Shown: positions 18,242-27,534 of the stretch, one piece after another
How positions within the stretch are numbered: the first letter of the stretch is position 1
How the letters are laid out: each line of letters begins with the position of its first letter
Assembly (NCBI GenBank): GCA_963736425.1
Contig: CAVTOX010000002.1
Span: 1-64,000, forward strand
Direction: 5' to 3'
DNA: 64,000 bases
From: Prado023 sp963736425
GTDB lineage: Bacteria; Actinomycetota; Actinomycetes; S36-B12; CAIYMF01
Notes under the pieces: model-generated
Database searches by the model: none
Told to the model about the DNA's origin: nothing
Seen by the model: only the letters and a program-made list of their open reading frames with translations
Program-made: the position numbers and the translations under genes

Positions 18242-19573
18242 TCAGCCCAGATCGCGCACCCAGTCGGCGATGTAGGGCGAGAGGACCTCTGCGAGGGTCG
18301 GTGAGCCGATCTCCCGCAGGACGTAGGACGCGCGCCGCAGCGGTTGGTCCACGGCGATGATCCGTCCGAGGTCCATCGGCGTCCCGGACACGACCACGTC
18401 CACGGGGGTGGCCCGGATGGTGGCCTCGAGGTCGGCCAGCTGCTGGTCGCCGTAGCCCATCGCCGGCAGGATCGGCCCGGTGTCCGGATAGGTCTGGTAC
18501 GTCGTGGCGATCGACCCGACCGCGTAGGGCCTCGGATCGATGATCTCCGCGGCGCCGGCCGCACGCGCGGCGACCGTCCCCGCCCCGAACGGCATGCCCC
18601 CGTGGGTCACGGTGGGTCCGTCCTCGACGACCAGGACGCGCTTGCCCACCAGGGACTCCCCCGAATCCAGGGTCACCGGGGAGTCCGCGCGGATCAGCAC
18701 GGCGTCGGGCACCAGACGTCCGACGGCCGCCACCACGCGCTCGACGTCGGCTGGGTCAGCGCTGTCGACCTTGTTGACGACCACGACGTCAGCGATCCGC
18801 AACGTCGTCTCACCGGGGTGGTAGGACTCCTCGTGCCCGGGCCGCAGCGGATCGACGACGGTGATCATCACGTCCGGGCGCACGAACGGGAAGTCGTTGT
18901 TGCCCCCGTCCCAGACGATGACGTCGGCCTCCTGCTCGGCCGCACGGAGGATCCCCTCATAGTCCACGCCGGCGTACATGACCATGCCCATCTCGACGGG
19001 CGCCTCGTACTCCTCGCGCTCCTCGACGGTCGGGTTGCTGGCATCGATGTCGGCCAGCGTCGCGAACCGCTGGACGCGCATCGCCTCGAGGTCGCCGTAG
19101 GGCATCGGGTGCCGGATGAGTGCCACCCGCAGGCCAGCGTCGAGCAACAGCTGCCCGACGGCGCGGGTCGTCTGGCTCTTGCCGCACCCCGTTCGCACGG
19201 CTCCGATCCCCACCACGGGCCTCGTACTGCGCAGCATGGTCGCTGCAGGCCCAGCAAGCCGGAAGTCCGCACCAGCCGCCATCACCTGCGACGCCTTGTG
19301 CATCACGTCCATGTGGGCGATGTCGGAGTAGGCGAAGACCACCTCATCCACCTGCTGCTCGGCGATCAGGCCGTCGAGCTGCTCCTCCGGGACGATCGGG
19401 ATGCCGTCCGGGTACAGCGGACCGGCCAGGGACGCGGGGTACGTCCGGTCGTCGATCCCCGGGATCTGGGCCGCGGTGAAGGCCACCACCCGACACGAGG
19501 GATCGTCGCGGAAGACCGTCGCGAAGACGTGGAAGTCCCGGCCACCAGCACCCATGATCACGATGTTGCGCAT
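18242..19573 (-). CDS. Cyclic 2,3-diphosphoglycerate synthetase-like P-loop protein
   Basis: 443 residues, intact. The N-terminus is a Rossmann-like nucleotide-binding fold (MRNIVIMGAGGRDFHVFATV). A P-loop follows (GIGAVRTGCGKSQTTRAVGQLL), with VIVWDGGNNDFPFVRPDVMI as a Walker B-like region, VVVNKVDSAD as a GTPase-type NKxD motif, and a C-terminal region with GTPMDLGRIIAVDQPLRRASY. Proteins of this architecture are annotated as cyclic 2,3-diphosphoglycerate synthetases after the archaeal enzyme; the bacterial role is not established. Start ATG 19573 has only a weak ribosome-binding site. It is on the same strand as, and directly upstream of, the truncated arsR and arsM, which may be coincidence of a deletion. 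It diverges from the permease at 19708. Confidence 0.7.
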   Translation of the reverse strand: MRNIVIMGAGGRDFHVFATVFRDDPSCRVVAFTAAQIPGIDDRTYPASLAGPLYPDGIPIVPEEQLDGLIAEQQVDEVVFAYSDIAHMDVMHKASQVMAAGADFRLAGPAATMLRSTRPVVGIGAVRTGCGKSQTTRAVGQLLLDAGLRVALIRHPMPYGDLEAMRVQRFATLADIDASNPTVEEREEYEAPVEMGMVMYAGVDYEGILRAAEQEADVIVWDGGNNDFPFVRPDVMITVVDPLRPGHEESYHPGETTLRIADVVVVNKVDSADPADVERVVAAVGRLVPDAVLIRADSPVTLDSGESLVGKRVLVVEDGPTVTHGGMPFGAGTVAARAAGAAEIIDPRPYAVGSIATTYQTYPDTGPILPAMGYGDQQLADLEATIRATPVDVVVSGTPMDLGRIIAVDQPLRRASYVLREIGSPTLAEVLSPYIADWVRDLG

Positions 19574-19707
19574 GTCGACATTCTCGTGCACCCGATGGGA
19601 CGAACGTGCGGCCGAGTGGATGCCCCAGCACGCATCGGTACCTCCGGGGGTACTACTTTCTGCGCCAGGGATCCCGCGCACCGGCCGGGACCGGGAGGGA
19701 GTCAGTG

Positions 19708-21630
19708 ATGGCCAGGCACGAACCGGGGGCAATCATCGGGTTCCCCGAACTCACCGTGGACAAGGGTCTCAAGCGCGGTGCCCTCGGGCTCATCGCCAGC
19801 ATCGTGATCGGTGTCGCCTCCACGGCCCCCGCCTACAGCCTGGCGGCCAGCCTCGGTTTCGTGGTGGCCACGCAGAACGGTGACAGCATCGTCGGGGTCA
19901 AGGCTCCGTCCATCATGCTGCTGGCCTTCGTGCCCGATGTTCCTGATCGCCATCGCCTACCAGCAGCTCAACAGCGCCGAGCCCGACTGCGGGACGACCT
20001 TCACGTGGGCGACGCGCGCCTTCGGGCCACGCGCCGGATGGATGGGCGGCTGGGGCATCATCGCCGCCGACGTCATCGTGATGGCGAACCTCGCGCAGAT
20101 CGCGGGCTCCTACACCTTCCAGCTGCTCGGGATGGACTCGGCGGCGGAGAGCACGTTCTGGAGCATGGTCGCCGGCGTCATCTGGATCATCATCATGACC
20201 TACATCTGCTTCCGCGGGATCGAGGTCTCGGCGCGGATGCAGTACGCCCTGCTGGGCATCGAGCTCGTGATCCTGGTGGCCTTCTCGGTCATGGCCCTGC
20301 TGCGCGTGTACACCGGGAACGCGCCCGAGGGATACGTGACACGCCGAGCCTGTCGTGGCTGTGGCCCTCGGGCCTGACCCTGGGCTCGATGGTGACGGCC
20401 ACGCTCATCGCCGTGTTCATCTACTGGGGCTGGGACACCGCCGTGTCGGTCAACGAGGAGAGCGACGACCCGGAGAAGACCCCGGGCCGGGCGGCGATCA
20501 TCTCCACGCTCCTGCTGCTGGTGACCTACGCCCTGGTCTCGATCGCCACGGTCGCCTTCGGCGGCGTCGGGGACACCGAGTACAGCCTGGCGAACGAGGC
20601 CAACTCCGACGACGTGTTCGCAGCCCTGGGCCCGGCGGTGTTCGGTGACAGCCCGATCGGCCATGCCTTCGAGGTGCTGCTCATCGTCTCGGTCCTCACG
20701 TCGGCGTCAGCCTCGACGCAGACCACGATCCTGCCGACGGCGCGGACGGCGCTCTCGATGGGCGCCTACAAGGCCTTGCCCGTGCGTTCGCCCGCGTTCA
20801 CCCGCGGTACCTGACCCCCTCGTACTCCACGATCATGATGGGGATCGTCTCCATCGCGTTCTACGTGATCCTCACGATGGTCAGCCAGAACGTCCTGGCC
20901 GACTCGATCGCCGCGGTCGGCCTGATGATTGCCTTCTACTACGGCATCACCGGGTTCGCCTGCGTCTGGTACTACCGCCGGGACCTCACCAGCAGCTGGC
21001 AGGACGCGATGCGCAAGGGGATCATGCCGGCCCTCGGCGGGACTCATGCTCCTGGGCGCCTTCGTCATCGCCTGCGTCCAGTACGCCGACCCGAGCTACG
21101 GATCGACGACCGTGTTCGGCATCGGTGGCGTGTTCGTCCTCGGGATGGGCGCGTTGCTGCTGGGGTTCATCGCGATGATGCTGTGGAACGTCGCGGCGCC
21201 TGCGTTCTTCCGCGGCGAGACCCTGTCCAAGAAGGTGGACTCCGACCTGGTCCTGGTCGCGCTCGATCACGAGGACCGGACCCTGCGGCTTCCCGACTCC
21301 GGCCTGCCGGAGATCATCATCGCGCCGGACCTGTCGAACCTGCCCCCGGGCATGACGGCGATGGACATGGAGACCGGACGGTCGATCGACGACACCGGTG
21401 AGCTCCGGGCCCTGAACGCCGAGCGACTCGCCGCACTTCGGGCCGAGGAGGAGGCTCACAAGGACGCGGAGGCCCGCACACCGAGGGCCCAGACGAGGGC
21501 CGCTCCGGCCCCGCGTAGCACTCACACCGCCCCCTTACCCTTCCGCGATCGGCCTCCTACCCCGGTCGGTCACTGTGGATCCACGGTCGAGAACTCGACC
21601 AGTCCACAGAGGAAGGGACCACAACGATGA
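19708..21630 (+). CDS. APC-superfamily amino acid permease (frameshifted)
   Basis: GGGAGGGAG precedes ATG 19708. The protein starts GLKRGALGLIASIVIGVAST with TAPAYSLAASLGF, an APC-type first helix, and continues through frame changes near 19935, 20335, 20800 and 21045 with about a dozen hydrophobic segments (for example AADVIVMANLAQIAGSYTF, SMVTATLIAVFIYWGWDTA, SIAFYVILTMVSQNVLADSI). The conserved GWD and EESDDPEKTPGRAA loop is present. A soluble Glu/Ala-rich tail of about 130 residues follows. It should import an amino acid or amine by cation symport; the substrate is not readable. The last open frame stops at 21630, but the natural stop may be earlier. All helices are preserved across the indels. 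Confidence 0.75.
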
Positions 21631-22309
21631 ACCGCACACTGAAGATCGGCTCCGGGATCGCCATCGGAGCTGCCGCTGTGGCCGTCGCCGGCATCATGGC
21701 GACCGCCTCCCCCGTCACGACGAGTCTGACGACCGCAGACCCCTCACCCACGGCCACGGCTGACGCTCAGCAGGATGGGCCCGCGCGTCGCCGAGACCCC
21801 ACTGACCGGCGAAGATGCCGCGAAGGGCCAAGGCTGCGGCCGAGACTGCCGTCCCGGTGGAACCGTCGCTCCGGGTCGAGACCGACTCCGACGGCGGCGC
21901 CACCTACGAGGCCCACGTGACCAAGTCCGACGGCACCGAGGTGGTCGTCAAGCTCGACAAGGACTTCGGGGTCATGTCCGTGGAGCGTTCGGCGGCGGAG
22001 GCCACCATGGTGGCGGCCACGGCGGACCCGGCATGGGTGAGACCCCGCTGACTGGCGACGACGCCGCCCAGGCGAAGGCAGCCGCGGAGAAGGCCGTGTC
22101 CGGTGGCACCGTGATCCGGGTCGAGACCGACTCGGACGGCATCTATGAGGCTCACGTCCGCAAGGCTGACGGCACCGAGGTCGAGGTCAAGATGGACAAG
22201 AACTTCAAGGTCACCTCGGTCGAGCGAGTTCCAGGGCCGCGGCCCCGGTCACGATGGTGCCGACGGCACTGCCGACGACTCGACGGCATCAGCGACTCCC
22301 TCCGCCTGA
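21627..22309 (+). CDS. Exported protein with two PepSY-like repeats (frameshifted)
   Basis: GAGGAAGGGACCACAACG precedes the ATG at 21627. Signal peptide: KIGSGIAIGAAAVAVAGIMA. Two repeats follow, each about 60 residues: ETPLTGEDAA ... RVETDSDGGATYEAHVTKSD and ETPLTGDDAAQAKAAAEKAV ... RVETDSDGIYEAHVRKADG, both with the Asp/Lys-rich strand pattern of PepSY domains. Frame changes are needed near 21770, 21835, 22030 and 22225. The corrected C-terminus would be GPGHDGADGTADDSTASATPSA with its stop at 22309. It sits 20 bp ahead of an OmpR-type response regulator. PepSY proteins beside two-component systems often act as extracytoplasmic modulators or targets; that role is inferred here. Confidence 0.65.
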
Positions 22310-22328
22310 GATCGGGCAGACTGAGCCG

Positions 22329-23039
22329 ATGAGCTCAACAGTGCTGGTGGCCGACGACGACCGGGCGATCCGGGAGTCGTTGGCCACCGCGCTCGAGCTG
22401 GCCGGGTATGAGGTGACCTCCTGCGCAGATGGCGTCCAGGCGTTGGCGGCCACGCGCGCTCGGGACTTCGACCTGGTCATCCTGGACGTGATGATGCCTG
22501 GTGTCGACGGCCTGGGCGTCTGCAGCGTCCTGCGAGCTGAGGGTAATCGCGTACCGATCCTGATGGTCACGGCCCGGACCGAGACCCCCGATCGGGTGGC
22601 CGGGCTCGACGCGGGGGCCGACGACTACGTGGCCAAGCCCTACGACCTCGACGAACTCCTGGCCCGCATCCGGGCCCTGTTGCGACGGGTGGACACACAG
22701 CTCTCCCCGGCCCCCGCCACCGCCGCCGATGTGGAGCGCGAGCCTGCCCTCGAGGTCGGTCCCGTCCGCCTGGATCAGGCTGCCCGTCGGGCCTGGGCGC
22801 ACGGGCAGGAGGTGTCGCTCTCGCGCACGGAGTTCGACCTGCTGGAGCTGCTGATGCGCAACGCGGGCATCGTGGTCGAGCATCACGTCATCTACGACCG
22901 GATCTGGGGCTACGACTTCGGCCCGGAGAGCAAGAACCTGGCAGTGTTCATCGGCTACCTGCGCCGCAAGCTCGATGTCCCCGGCGACACCCTGATCAGG
23001 TCTGTCCGTGGCGTGGGCTACACCATGCGGGAGGACTGA
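22329..23039 (+). CDS. OmpR/PhoB-type response regulator
   Basis: 236 residues. Receiver domain with acidic pocket DDD (residues 9-11), phospho-acceptor Asp53 in LVILDVMMPG, Thr81 and Lys103 (YVAKPYD). C-terminal winged helix-turn-helix with SRTEFDLLELLMRNAGIVV and SVRGVGYTMRED. Its sequence is close to the MprA/TcrA group. It is followed one base later by the histidine kinase gene (stop 23039, start 23041), so the two are co-transcribed. CAGACT lies 6 nt before the ATG, compatible with a leaderless start inside the PepSY gene end. Target genes are unknown; the PepSY gene just upstream is a candidate. Confidence 0.9.
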   Translation: MSSTVLVADDDRAIRESLATALELAGYEVTSCADGVQALAATRARDFDLVILDVMMPGVDGLGVCSVLRAEGNRVPILMVTARTETPDRVAGLDAGADDYVAKPYDLDELLARIRALLRRVDTQLSPAPATAADVEREPALEVGPVRLDQAARRAWAHGQEVSLSRTEFDLLELLMRNAGIVVEHHVIYDRIWGYDFGPESKNLAVFIGYLRRKLDVPGDTLIRSVRGVGYTMRED

Positions 23040-23040
23040 C

Positions 23041-24408
23041 GTGCGACTGCAGACCCGCCTGGCCATCCTGTTCGGTGCGGTCGTCACAGCCGCAGCAATC
23101 CTCATGGGAACTCTGAGCTTCGTGGCGATGTCCGCCCGGCTGGAGGCCCAGATCGATCAGTCGCTTCTGGAGGTCTCCACACCGCTGGCACGCGACCTGT
23201 CCCGCGGCGACCTGCCGCGCCAGCTGGTCGAGGACCGTGACGGCCGTGACGGCCGCGGTGGGCGTGGCGGGTCGGAGCTCGTCCTGCCCACCCAGGTGCT
23301 CCTGCCGGATGGGACCGTCATCACCGACCCGCAGGATGTGGCCCTGCCGACCGGGGACCAGGACCTGGCTGTCGCCCGCTCAGCGACGCCAGCTGTCCTG
23401 TTCGCTGACGCCACCATCGACTCCCGGCCCTACCGGACGGTCACGCAGACCGCCGGCGGCTCCCAGGGGGCGGTCCAGGTGGGCCGCGACGTCTCGGAGA
23501 ACGCCCGGGTCCTAACCTCCCTGGCCTGGCTGCTGGCAGGGATCGGGCTCGTCGTGGCCGTCCTGGCCGCGCTTGCCGGTTGGCTGGTCGCCCGGCGAAC
23601 CTCGGCTCGCCTCGTTGACCTCACGGACGCCGCTGAGACGGTCACGGCGACCGGGCGCCTCGACACGGATGTCCCGGTCTCGGGAGCCGACGAGGTGGCG
23701 CGGCTGGCGCAGTCGTTCAACGCGATGCTGGTGCGCCTCGGGCAGGCGCGTGACGACCAACAGCGACTCGTCCAGGACGCCGGCCACGAGCTGCGCACGC
23801 CCCTGACCTCCTTGCGCACGAACGTCAGCCTGCTGCGGCAGTTCGAGGCCATGTCCCCTGCGGTCCGGGACCGGGTGATCGCGGACCTCGACGGCGAGAC
23901 CCGGGAGCTGGCTGCGCTCGTCGATGAGGTGGTGACCCTCGCAGTCGCGGTGCCGGCCGACTCCCCCCGGGCGCCCGTGGACCTGGCTGCGATGGCGCGC
24001 TCGGTGGCCGCCCGCGCCCACCGTCGAACTGGCCGCGAGGTGTCCCTGCACGTCGATGACTCAGTCGTCCTGGGACACGGTGCCCTGCTGGCTCGGGCGA
24101 TGTGGAACCTGGTGGAGAACGCCTGCAAGTTCTCCGCTGCCGGGGAACCGATCGAGCTGGTCGTCGAACACGGCGCCGTCCTCGTCCGGGATCGTGGACC
24201 CGGGATCGAGCCGGTCGACCTCGAGCACGTGTTCGACCGCTTCTACCGGTCGACCTCGGCGCGCGCACTCCCCGGATCCGGGCTGGGCCTGGCCATCGTC
24301 CGGGATGTGGCCGAGTCCCACGGCGGGCGCGCGTTCGCCGCCACCCGTCCCGATGGGGGCGCTGAGGTCGGCTTCTGGGTCCCCGTCATCACCGCTGCGC
24401 CCGAATAG
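23041..24408 (+). CDS. Sensor histidine kinase (MprB-like)
   Basis: 455 residues from GTG 23041. First transmembrane helix near residues 8-30 (LAILFGAVVTAAAILMGTLS), an extracytoplasmic sensor domain with a DGRDGRGGRGG low-complexity stretch, and a second helix near 160-183 (LLAGIGLVVAVLAALAGWLV). HAMP, then HisKA with the phospho-acceptor His in DAGHELRTPL, and HATPase_c with N-box NLVENACKFS, G1 DRGPGIEP and G2 GSGLGLAIV. Partner of the response regulator immediately upstream; membrane-bound. The signal is unknown, though the adjoining exported PepSY protein may feed into it. An ATG alternative is not needed: GTG follows the previous stop by one base and begins the n-region of the first helix. 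Confidence 0.9.
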   Translation: MRLQTRLAILFGAVVTAAAILMGTLSFVAMSARLEAQIDQSLLEVSTPLARDLSRGDLPRQLVEDRDGRDGRGGRGGSELVLPTQVLLPDGTVITDPQDVALPTGDQDLAVARSATPAVLFADATIDSRPYRTVTQTAGGSQGAVQVGRDVSENARVLTSLAWLLAGIGLVVAVLAALAGWLVARRTSARLVDLTDAAETVTATGRLDTDVPVSGADEVARLAQSFNAMLVRLGQARDDQQRLVQDAGHELRTPLTSLRTNVSLLRQFEAMSPAVRDRVIADLDGETRELAALVDEVVTLAVAVPADSPRAPVDLAAMARSVAARAHRRTGREVSLHVDDSVVLGHGALLARAMWNLVENACKFSAAGEPIELVVEHGAVLVRDRGPGIEPVDLEHVFDRFYRSTSARALPGSGLGLAIVRDVAESHGGRAFAATRPDGGAEVGFWVPVITAAPE

Positions 24409-24427
24409 CAGTCGGCGGCTGCCTGAG

Positions 24428-25579
24428 TCACAACCCGAGGCGGCGCAGGGTCTGCGTACCGGGGATCCCATCGGCCTGGTCGCCGCTGAACCCCAGGGAG
24501 GCCTGGAACTGCGCCACCGCCTGCTTGGTGCGGGCGCCGAAGTATCCGGTGGGGCCGGCAGGGATGGAGTAGCCCTTGGCGATCAGCGCGTTCTGAAGGT
24601 CATAGACCAGCCGGGCGTTCTCGGGGTCCCATGTTCGGGGGGCGCCCGACCTCGGCGCGACGACGGATGTGACGGCTGCCGCGGGCGTGCGTTGCTTCGG
24701 AGCAGTCGTCGGACGCGTACCAGCTGACGCCCCACGGCCCCCTGAGGTGCTGCTCGGTGCGCTGATCCCCAGCCGGCGGAGCGTCTCGGGTCCGGCGATC
24801 CCGTCGGCCTGCGCACCACTCCAGCCCTGGGCCTGTTGGAAGGCAGCCACGGCAGCAGTTGTCTGTGCGCCGTACGTGCCCGTCGCACCTGCAGGGATCG
24901 AGTACCCCGTGCTGATGAGCGCCCGCTGGAGGCGTGAGGTCTGCTCCGTCGTCAGCGTGCTCTTCGACGGCTTCGCAAGGTACGCCGAGGAGATCCCTGC
25001 GTTGCTGCCGAACCACGATCTGGTGTCGTTCTCGGCCGCCACGGACGCGTCCTGGCCGTCCTCGCGCAGGTTGACGTGGATGTGGGTGGTGTGCGGATCC
25101 CCGCGGTGCGCGATCGGTGCCCACCCGGTGGTCCGACTCCAGATCTGGCCGTCATGGATCACGTACCAGACGCGTGGGTCACCGATGACAGCGGAGAGGA
25201 AGGCCGCAACGTCGATGCCCTCTGAGGTGATGTCAATGGCGTGGACAGCGCCGCGGGTACCGACCGCGGGTCCGTTCCCGGCGCCCACGGGATTGTGGCT
25301 GTTGGTCCTGGCTGCGTGCCTGGTGTCGCCGATGACCCCGTCGCTGGCTCGGCTGCGTCCCGGCCAGCGGGCGTCGACCTCCTTGCGCAGCGCGACCAGT
25401 GACGGTGCGGCATACCACGGGATCAGCGACAGGGCGCCCATCATCGTGCCCGACTCCGTCGTCGGCTCCACTGGCGGCGGGTTTGCGCCCTGGGCAACGG
25501 TGGGCAGCCCCGCAGCCAGCATCAGGGCGCACGCCACGCAGAGAACCGCCCGCGTGCCCGCTGCACGTGCCCCAACCAT
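24428..25579 (-). CDS. Secreted peptidoglycan-binding protein with M15-like N-terminal domain
   Basis: 383 residues; ATG 25579 with GGGAGGGG 7 nt upstream. Signal peptide (AGTRAVLCVACALMLAAGLP). The N-terminal domain contains GDTRHAARTNSHNP, AVHAIDI and HTTHIHVNL, an arrangement of His/Asp residues like that of D-Ala-D-Ala peptidase (VanY/M15) folds and their ARB-07466-type relatives. Two C-terminal PG_binding_1 domains follow, separated by a Ser/Thr/Gly-rich linker, each ending QADGIAGPETLRRLG or QADGIPGTQTLRRLG. It probably acts in the cell wall, binding or trimming peptidoglycan. Whether the N-terminal domain is catalytic is unproven. It converges on the histidine kinase gene. Confidence 0.75.
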   Translation of the reverse strand: MVGARAAGTRAVLCVACALMLAAGLPTVAQGANPPPVEPTTESGTMMGALSLIPWYAAPSLVALRKEVDARWPGRSRASDGVIGDTRHAARTNSHNPVGAGNGPAVGTRGAVHAIDITSEGIDVAAFLSAVIGDPRVWYVIHDGQIWSRTTGWAPIAHRGDPHTTHIHVNLREDGQDASVAAENDTRSWFGSNAGISSAYLAKPSKSTLTTEQTSRLQRALISTGYSIPAGATGTYGAQTTAAVAAFQQAQGWSGAQADGIAGPETLRRLGISAPSSTSGGRGASAGTRPTTAPKQRTPAAAVTSVVAPRSGAPRTWDPENARLVYDLQNALIAKGYSIPAGPTGYFGARTKQAVAQFQASLGFSGDQADGIPGTQTLRRLGL

Positions 25580-25674
25580 CAGTTGCCCCTCCCAGATCCA
25601 CCGCGGGCCGGCATCACTACGAGCCGCCCACGAGTACCATCCCCGGGCATACCGTGGCAGACACGCCGATCTGA

Positions 25675-25720
25675 TGCAATTGCAGGAGAAACCGGACTCC
25701 TGGCACTATCCTGCCCGGCC
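25675..25720 (+). promoter_or_regulatory. Promoter/operator candidate upstream of the lactate permease
   Basis: TGCAATTGCA (25675-25684) is a perfect 10-bp palindrome. It overlaps a possible -35 (TTGCAG) that is followed 18 nt later by CACTAT as -10. Between them CAGGAG and CTCCTG form an inverted repeat around AAACCGGA. GntR-type LldR repressors commonly control lactate permeases; these palindromes are candidate sites by position only. Confidence 0.35.
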
Positions 25721-25843
25721 CTCGATCCCGGGGCCACAGCTTCGCTCGCAGCCCGGGACGTCGCACACCGTCGAGCCGTCCACAGCGCGCCGCCAACCAC
25801 GTCGCCGATACCGTGTCCGCGGGATGCTGAGCGGAGGTTGGCC

Positions 25844-27475
25844 ATGACCGTCGTGCAATGGATCGCGGCCCTGATGCCGGTGCTCGCCGTGGCGATCCTG
25901 CTCGTCGTCCTGCGCATGCCGGCCTCCCGCGCCATGCCCATCGCGCTGGTGATCACCATCGTTCTCGCCATGGCCGCGTGGGGCGTTCCTGCGTTGCAGA
26001 TATCGGCATCGGTGATCGAGGGGTTGATCATCGCGGGGTCGGTCGTGCTGATCGTCCTGGGCGCCCTTGCCTTCCTTGGCGTCATGCGCGCCAGTGGCTC
26101 GCTGGCCCTCATCCGGCTGGACGTGCTCAAGGTGACGCCGGACAGTCGCATCCAGATGCTCTTCGTGGGCTGGCTCCTGGTGTGCTTCATCGAAGGGGCC
26201 GCGGGGTTCGGCACCCCCGCGACCGTGGCGGCTCCGCTGTTGATCGCGCTGGGCTTCCCGGCGATGGCAGCGGTGTGCCTCGCCCTGGTGGCTGATGTCT
26301 CGGCCGTCACCTTCGGGGCCGTGGGCACCCCGATCATCGTGGGCCTCACCCAGGGCACCGGGCGCGAGTGGACCAACCCGGTCGACGCCCAGGCGATGAC
26401 CGACGTCGCGCTGCAGGCCGCGGCCATCGACGTCGTGGCGGGGATGACCATCCCGCTGCTGATGCTGTGGTTCCTGACCAACGTCTTCGCCGAGGAGAAG
26501 GGCCGCCGCCCGTTCGTCGAGATGATCCCCCTGACGGTGGTCGCGGCCCTGAGCTTCTCGATCCCCGCATACCTGTGGACACGGTTCCTCGGCGTGGAGT
26601 TCGGCGGGATCCTCGGGGCAGCCACTGGCATGGCGATCCTGTTCACAGTGGTCAAGCTGGGCATCCTCGTGCCCAGGGCGCCGTGGTCGGTGACGGTCGG
26701 ATACATCGATCCTGCGGAGCTCGAGGGGATGGTCGAGCAGACCGCCGCGGAGGCCGAGGCGGCGCACCTGTCGACGCTGCGCGTCTGGGCGCCCTACCTG
26801 CTGCTCACAGTCCTCCTGCTCGTGTCCCGGGTGGCCGATGAGGTCAGGGCCACCCTCAACTCATGGACACTGAGTTGGGAGGACGTCCTCGGGACCGACA
26901 TCTCAGCCGGGTTCCAGCCCCTGTACTCACCAGGGGTGATCTTCCTCATCGTGGCGGCGGTCACCGCGTGGCTCCACCACCTCACGGGCGCGCAGGTGCG
27001 CGAGGCGGTGCGCAGCACCCAGAAGGCTGTCATCGGGTCGGCCCTGGTCCTGATGGCCGCCGTCCCGATCGTTCGGGTCTTCCTGAACTCCGGCGTCAAC
27101 TCGACGGGCCTGCAGTCGATGCCCCTCGAGTTGGCCGGGGCTGCGGCCGCGAGCATCGGTGCAGGCTGGCCGCTGGCTGCGCCCTGGGTGGGGGCGCTGG
27201 GCTCATTCGTCTCGGGCAGTGCGACCTTCAGCCATCTCATGTTCGGTGCCCTGCAGGAGTCCGTCGCCACCAGTGTGGGCGTGGACCCCGGGGTCGTCCT
27301 GGCCGAGCAGGTCGGCGGTGCCAACGCCGGGAACATGGTCTGCGTGACCAATGTGGTGACGGTGGCAGCCGTGGGCGGCCTTCTGGGGGCCGAGGGGTCG
27401 ATCATCCGGATCACTGTGATCCCGATGGCGGTGTACACCGCCATCTTCGCGGGCATCGGCATGTTCCTCGCCTGA
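25844..27475 (+). CDS. lldP: L-lactate permease (LctP family)
   Basis: 543 residues from ATG 25844 (GGAGG 9 nt upstream). Many hydrophobic segments throughout, with family landmarks: GFGTPATVAAPLLIALGFP, VSAVTFGAVGTPIIVGL, GVIFLIVAAVTAWL, GSFVSGSATFSHLMFG and EQVGGANAGNMVCVTNVVT. These match LldP/LctP transporters, which import lactate (and glycolate) with protons across the inner membrane. No lactate dehydrogenase is adjacent: the next gene, 60 bp downstream on the same strand, is a quinone-oxidoreductase-like protein. Length fits the family. The long upstream region carries palindromes suitable for a repressor. Confidence 0.9.
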   Translation: MTVVQWIAALMPVLAVAILLVVLRMPASRAMPIALVITIVLAMAAWGVPALQISASVIEGLIIAGSVVLIVLGALAFLGVMRASGSLALIRLDVLKVTPDSRIQMLFVGWLLVCFIEGAAGFGTPATVAAPLLIALGFPAMAAVCLALVADVSAVTFGAVGTPIIVGLTQGTGREWTNPVDAQAMTDVALQAAAIDVVAGMTIPLLMLWFLTNVFAEEKGRRPFVEMIPLTVVAALSFSIPAYLWTRFLGVEFGGILGAATGMAILFTVVKLGILVPRAPWSVTVGYIDPAELEGMVEQTAAEAEAAHLSTLRVWAPYLLLTVLLLVSRVADEVRATLNSWTLSWEDVLGTDISAGFQPLYSPGVIFLIVAAVTAWLHHLTGAQVREAVRSTQKAVIGSALVLMAAVPIVRVFLNSGVNSTGLQSMPLELAGAAAASIGAGWPLAAPWVGALGSFVSGSATFSHLMFGALQESVATSVGVDPGVVLAEQVGGANAGNMVCVTNVVTVAAVGGLLGAEGSIIRITVIPMAVYTAIFAGIGMFLA

Positions 27476-27534
27476 GGCAGGGCTGTCCTCCGGCACGACA
27501 CATCGGAGGTCACCCAGGTGGGATGCTGAGCCCC

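Noticed and set aside
18344..19708. A 454-codon plus-strand open frame opposite the GTPase gene
   Set aside because: Its His/Asp/Arg-rich composition mirrors the codons of the minus-strand gene, which has clear motifs; a shadow.
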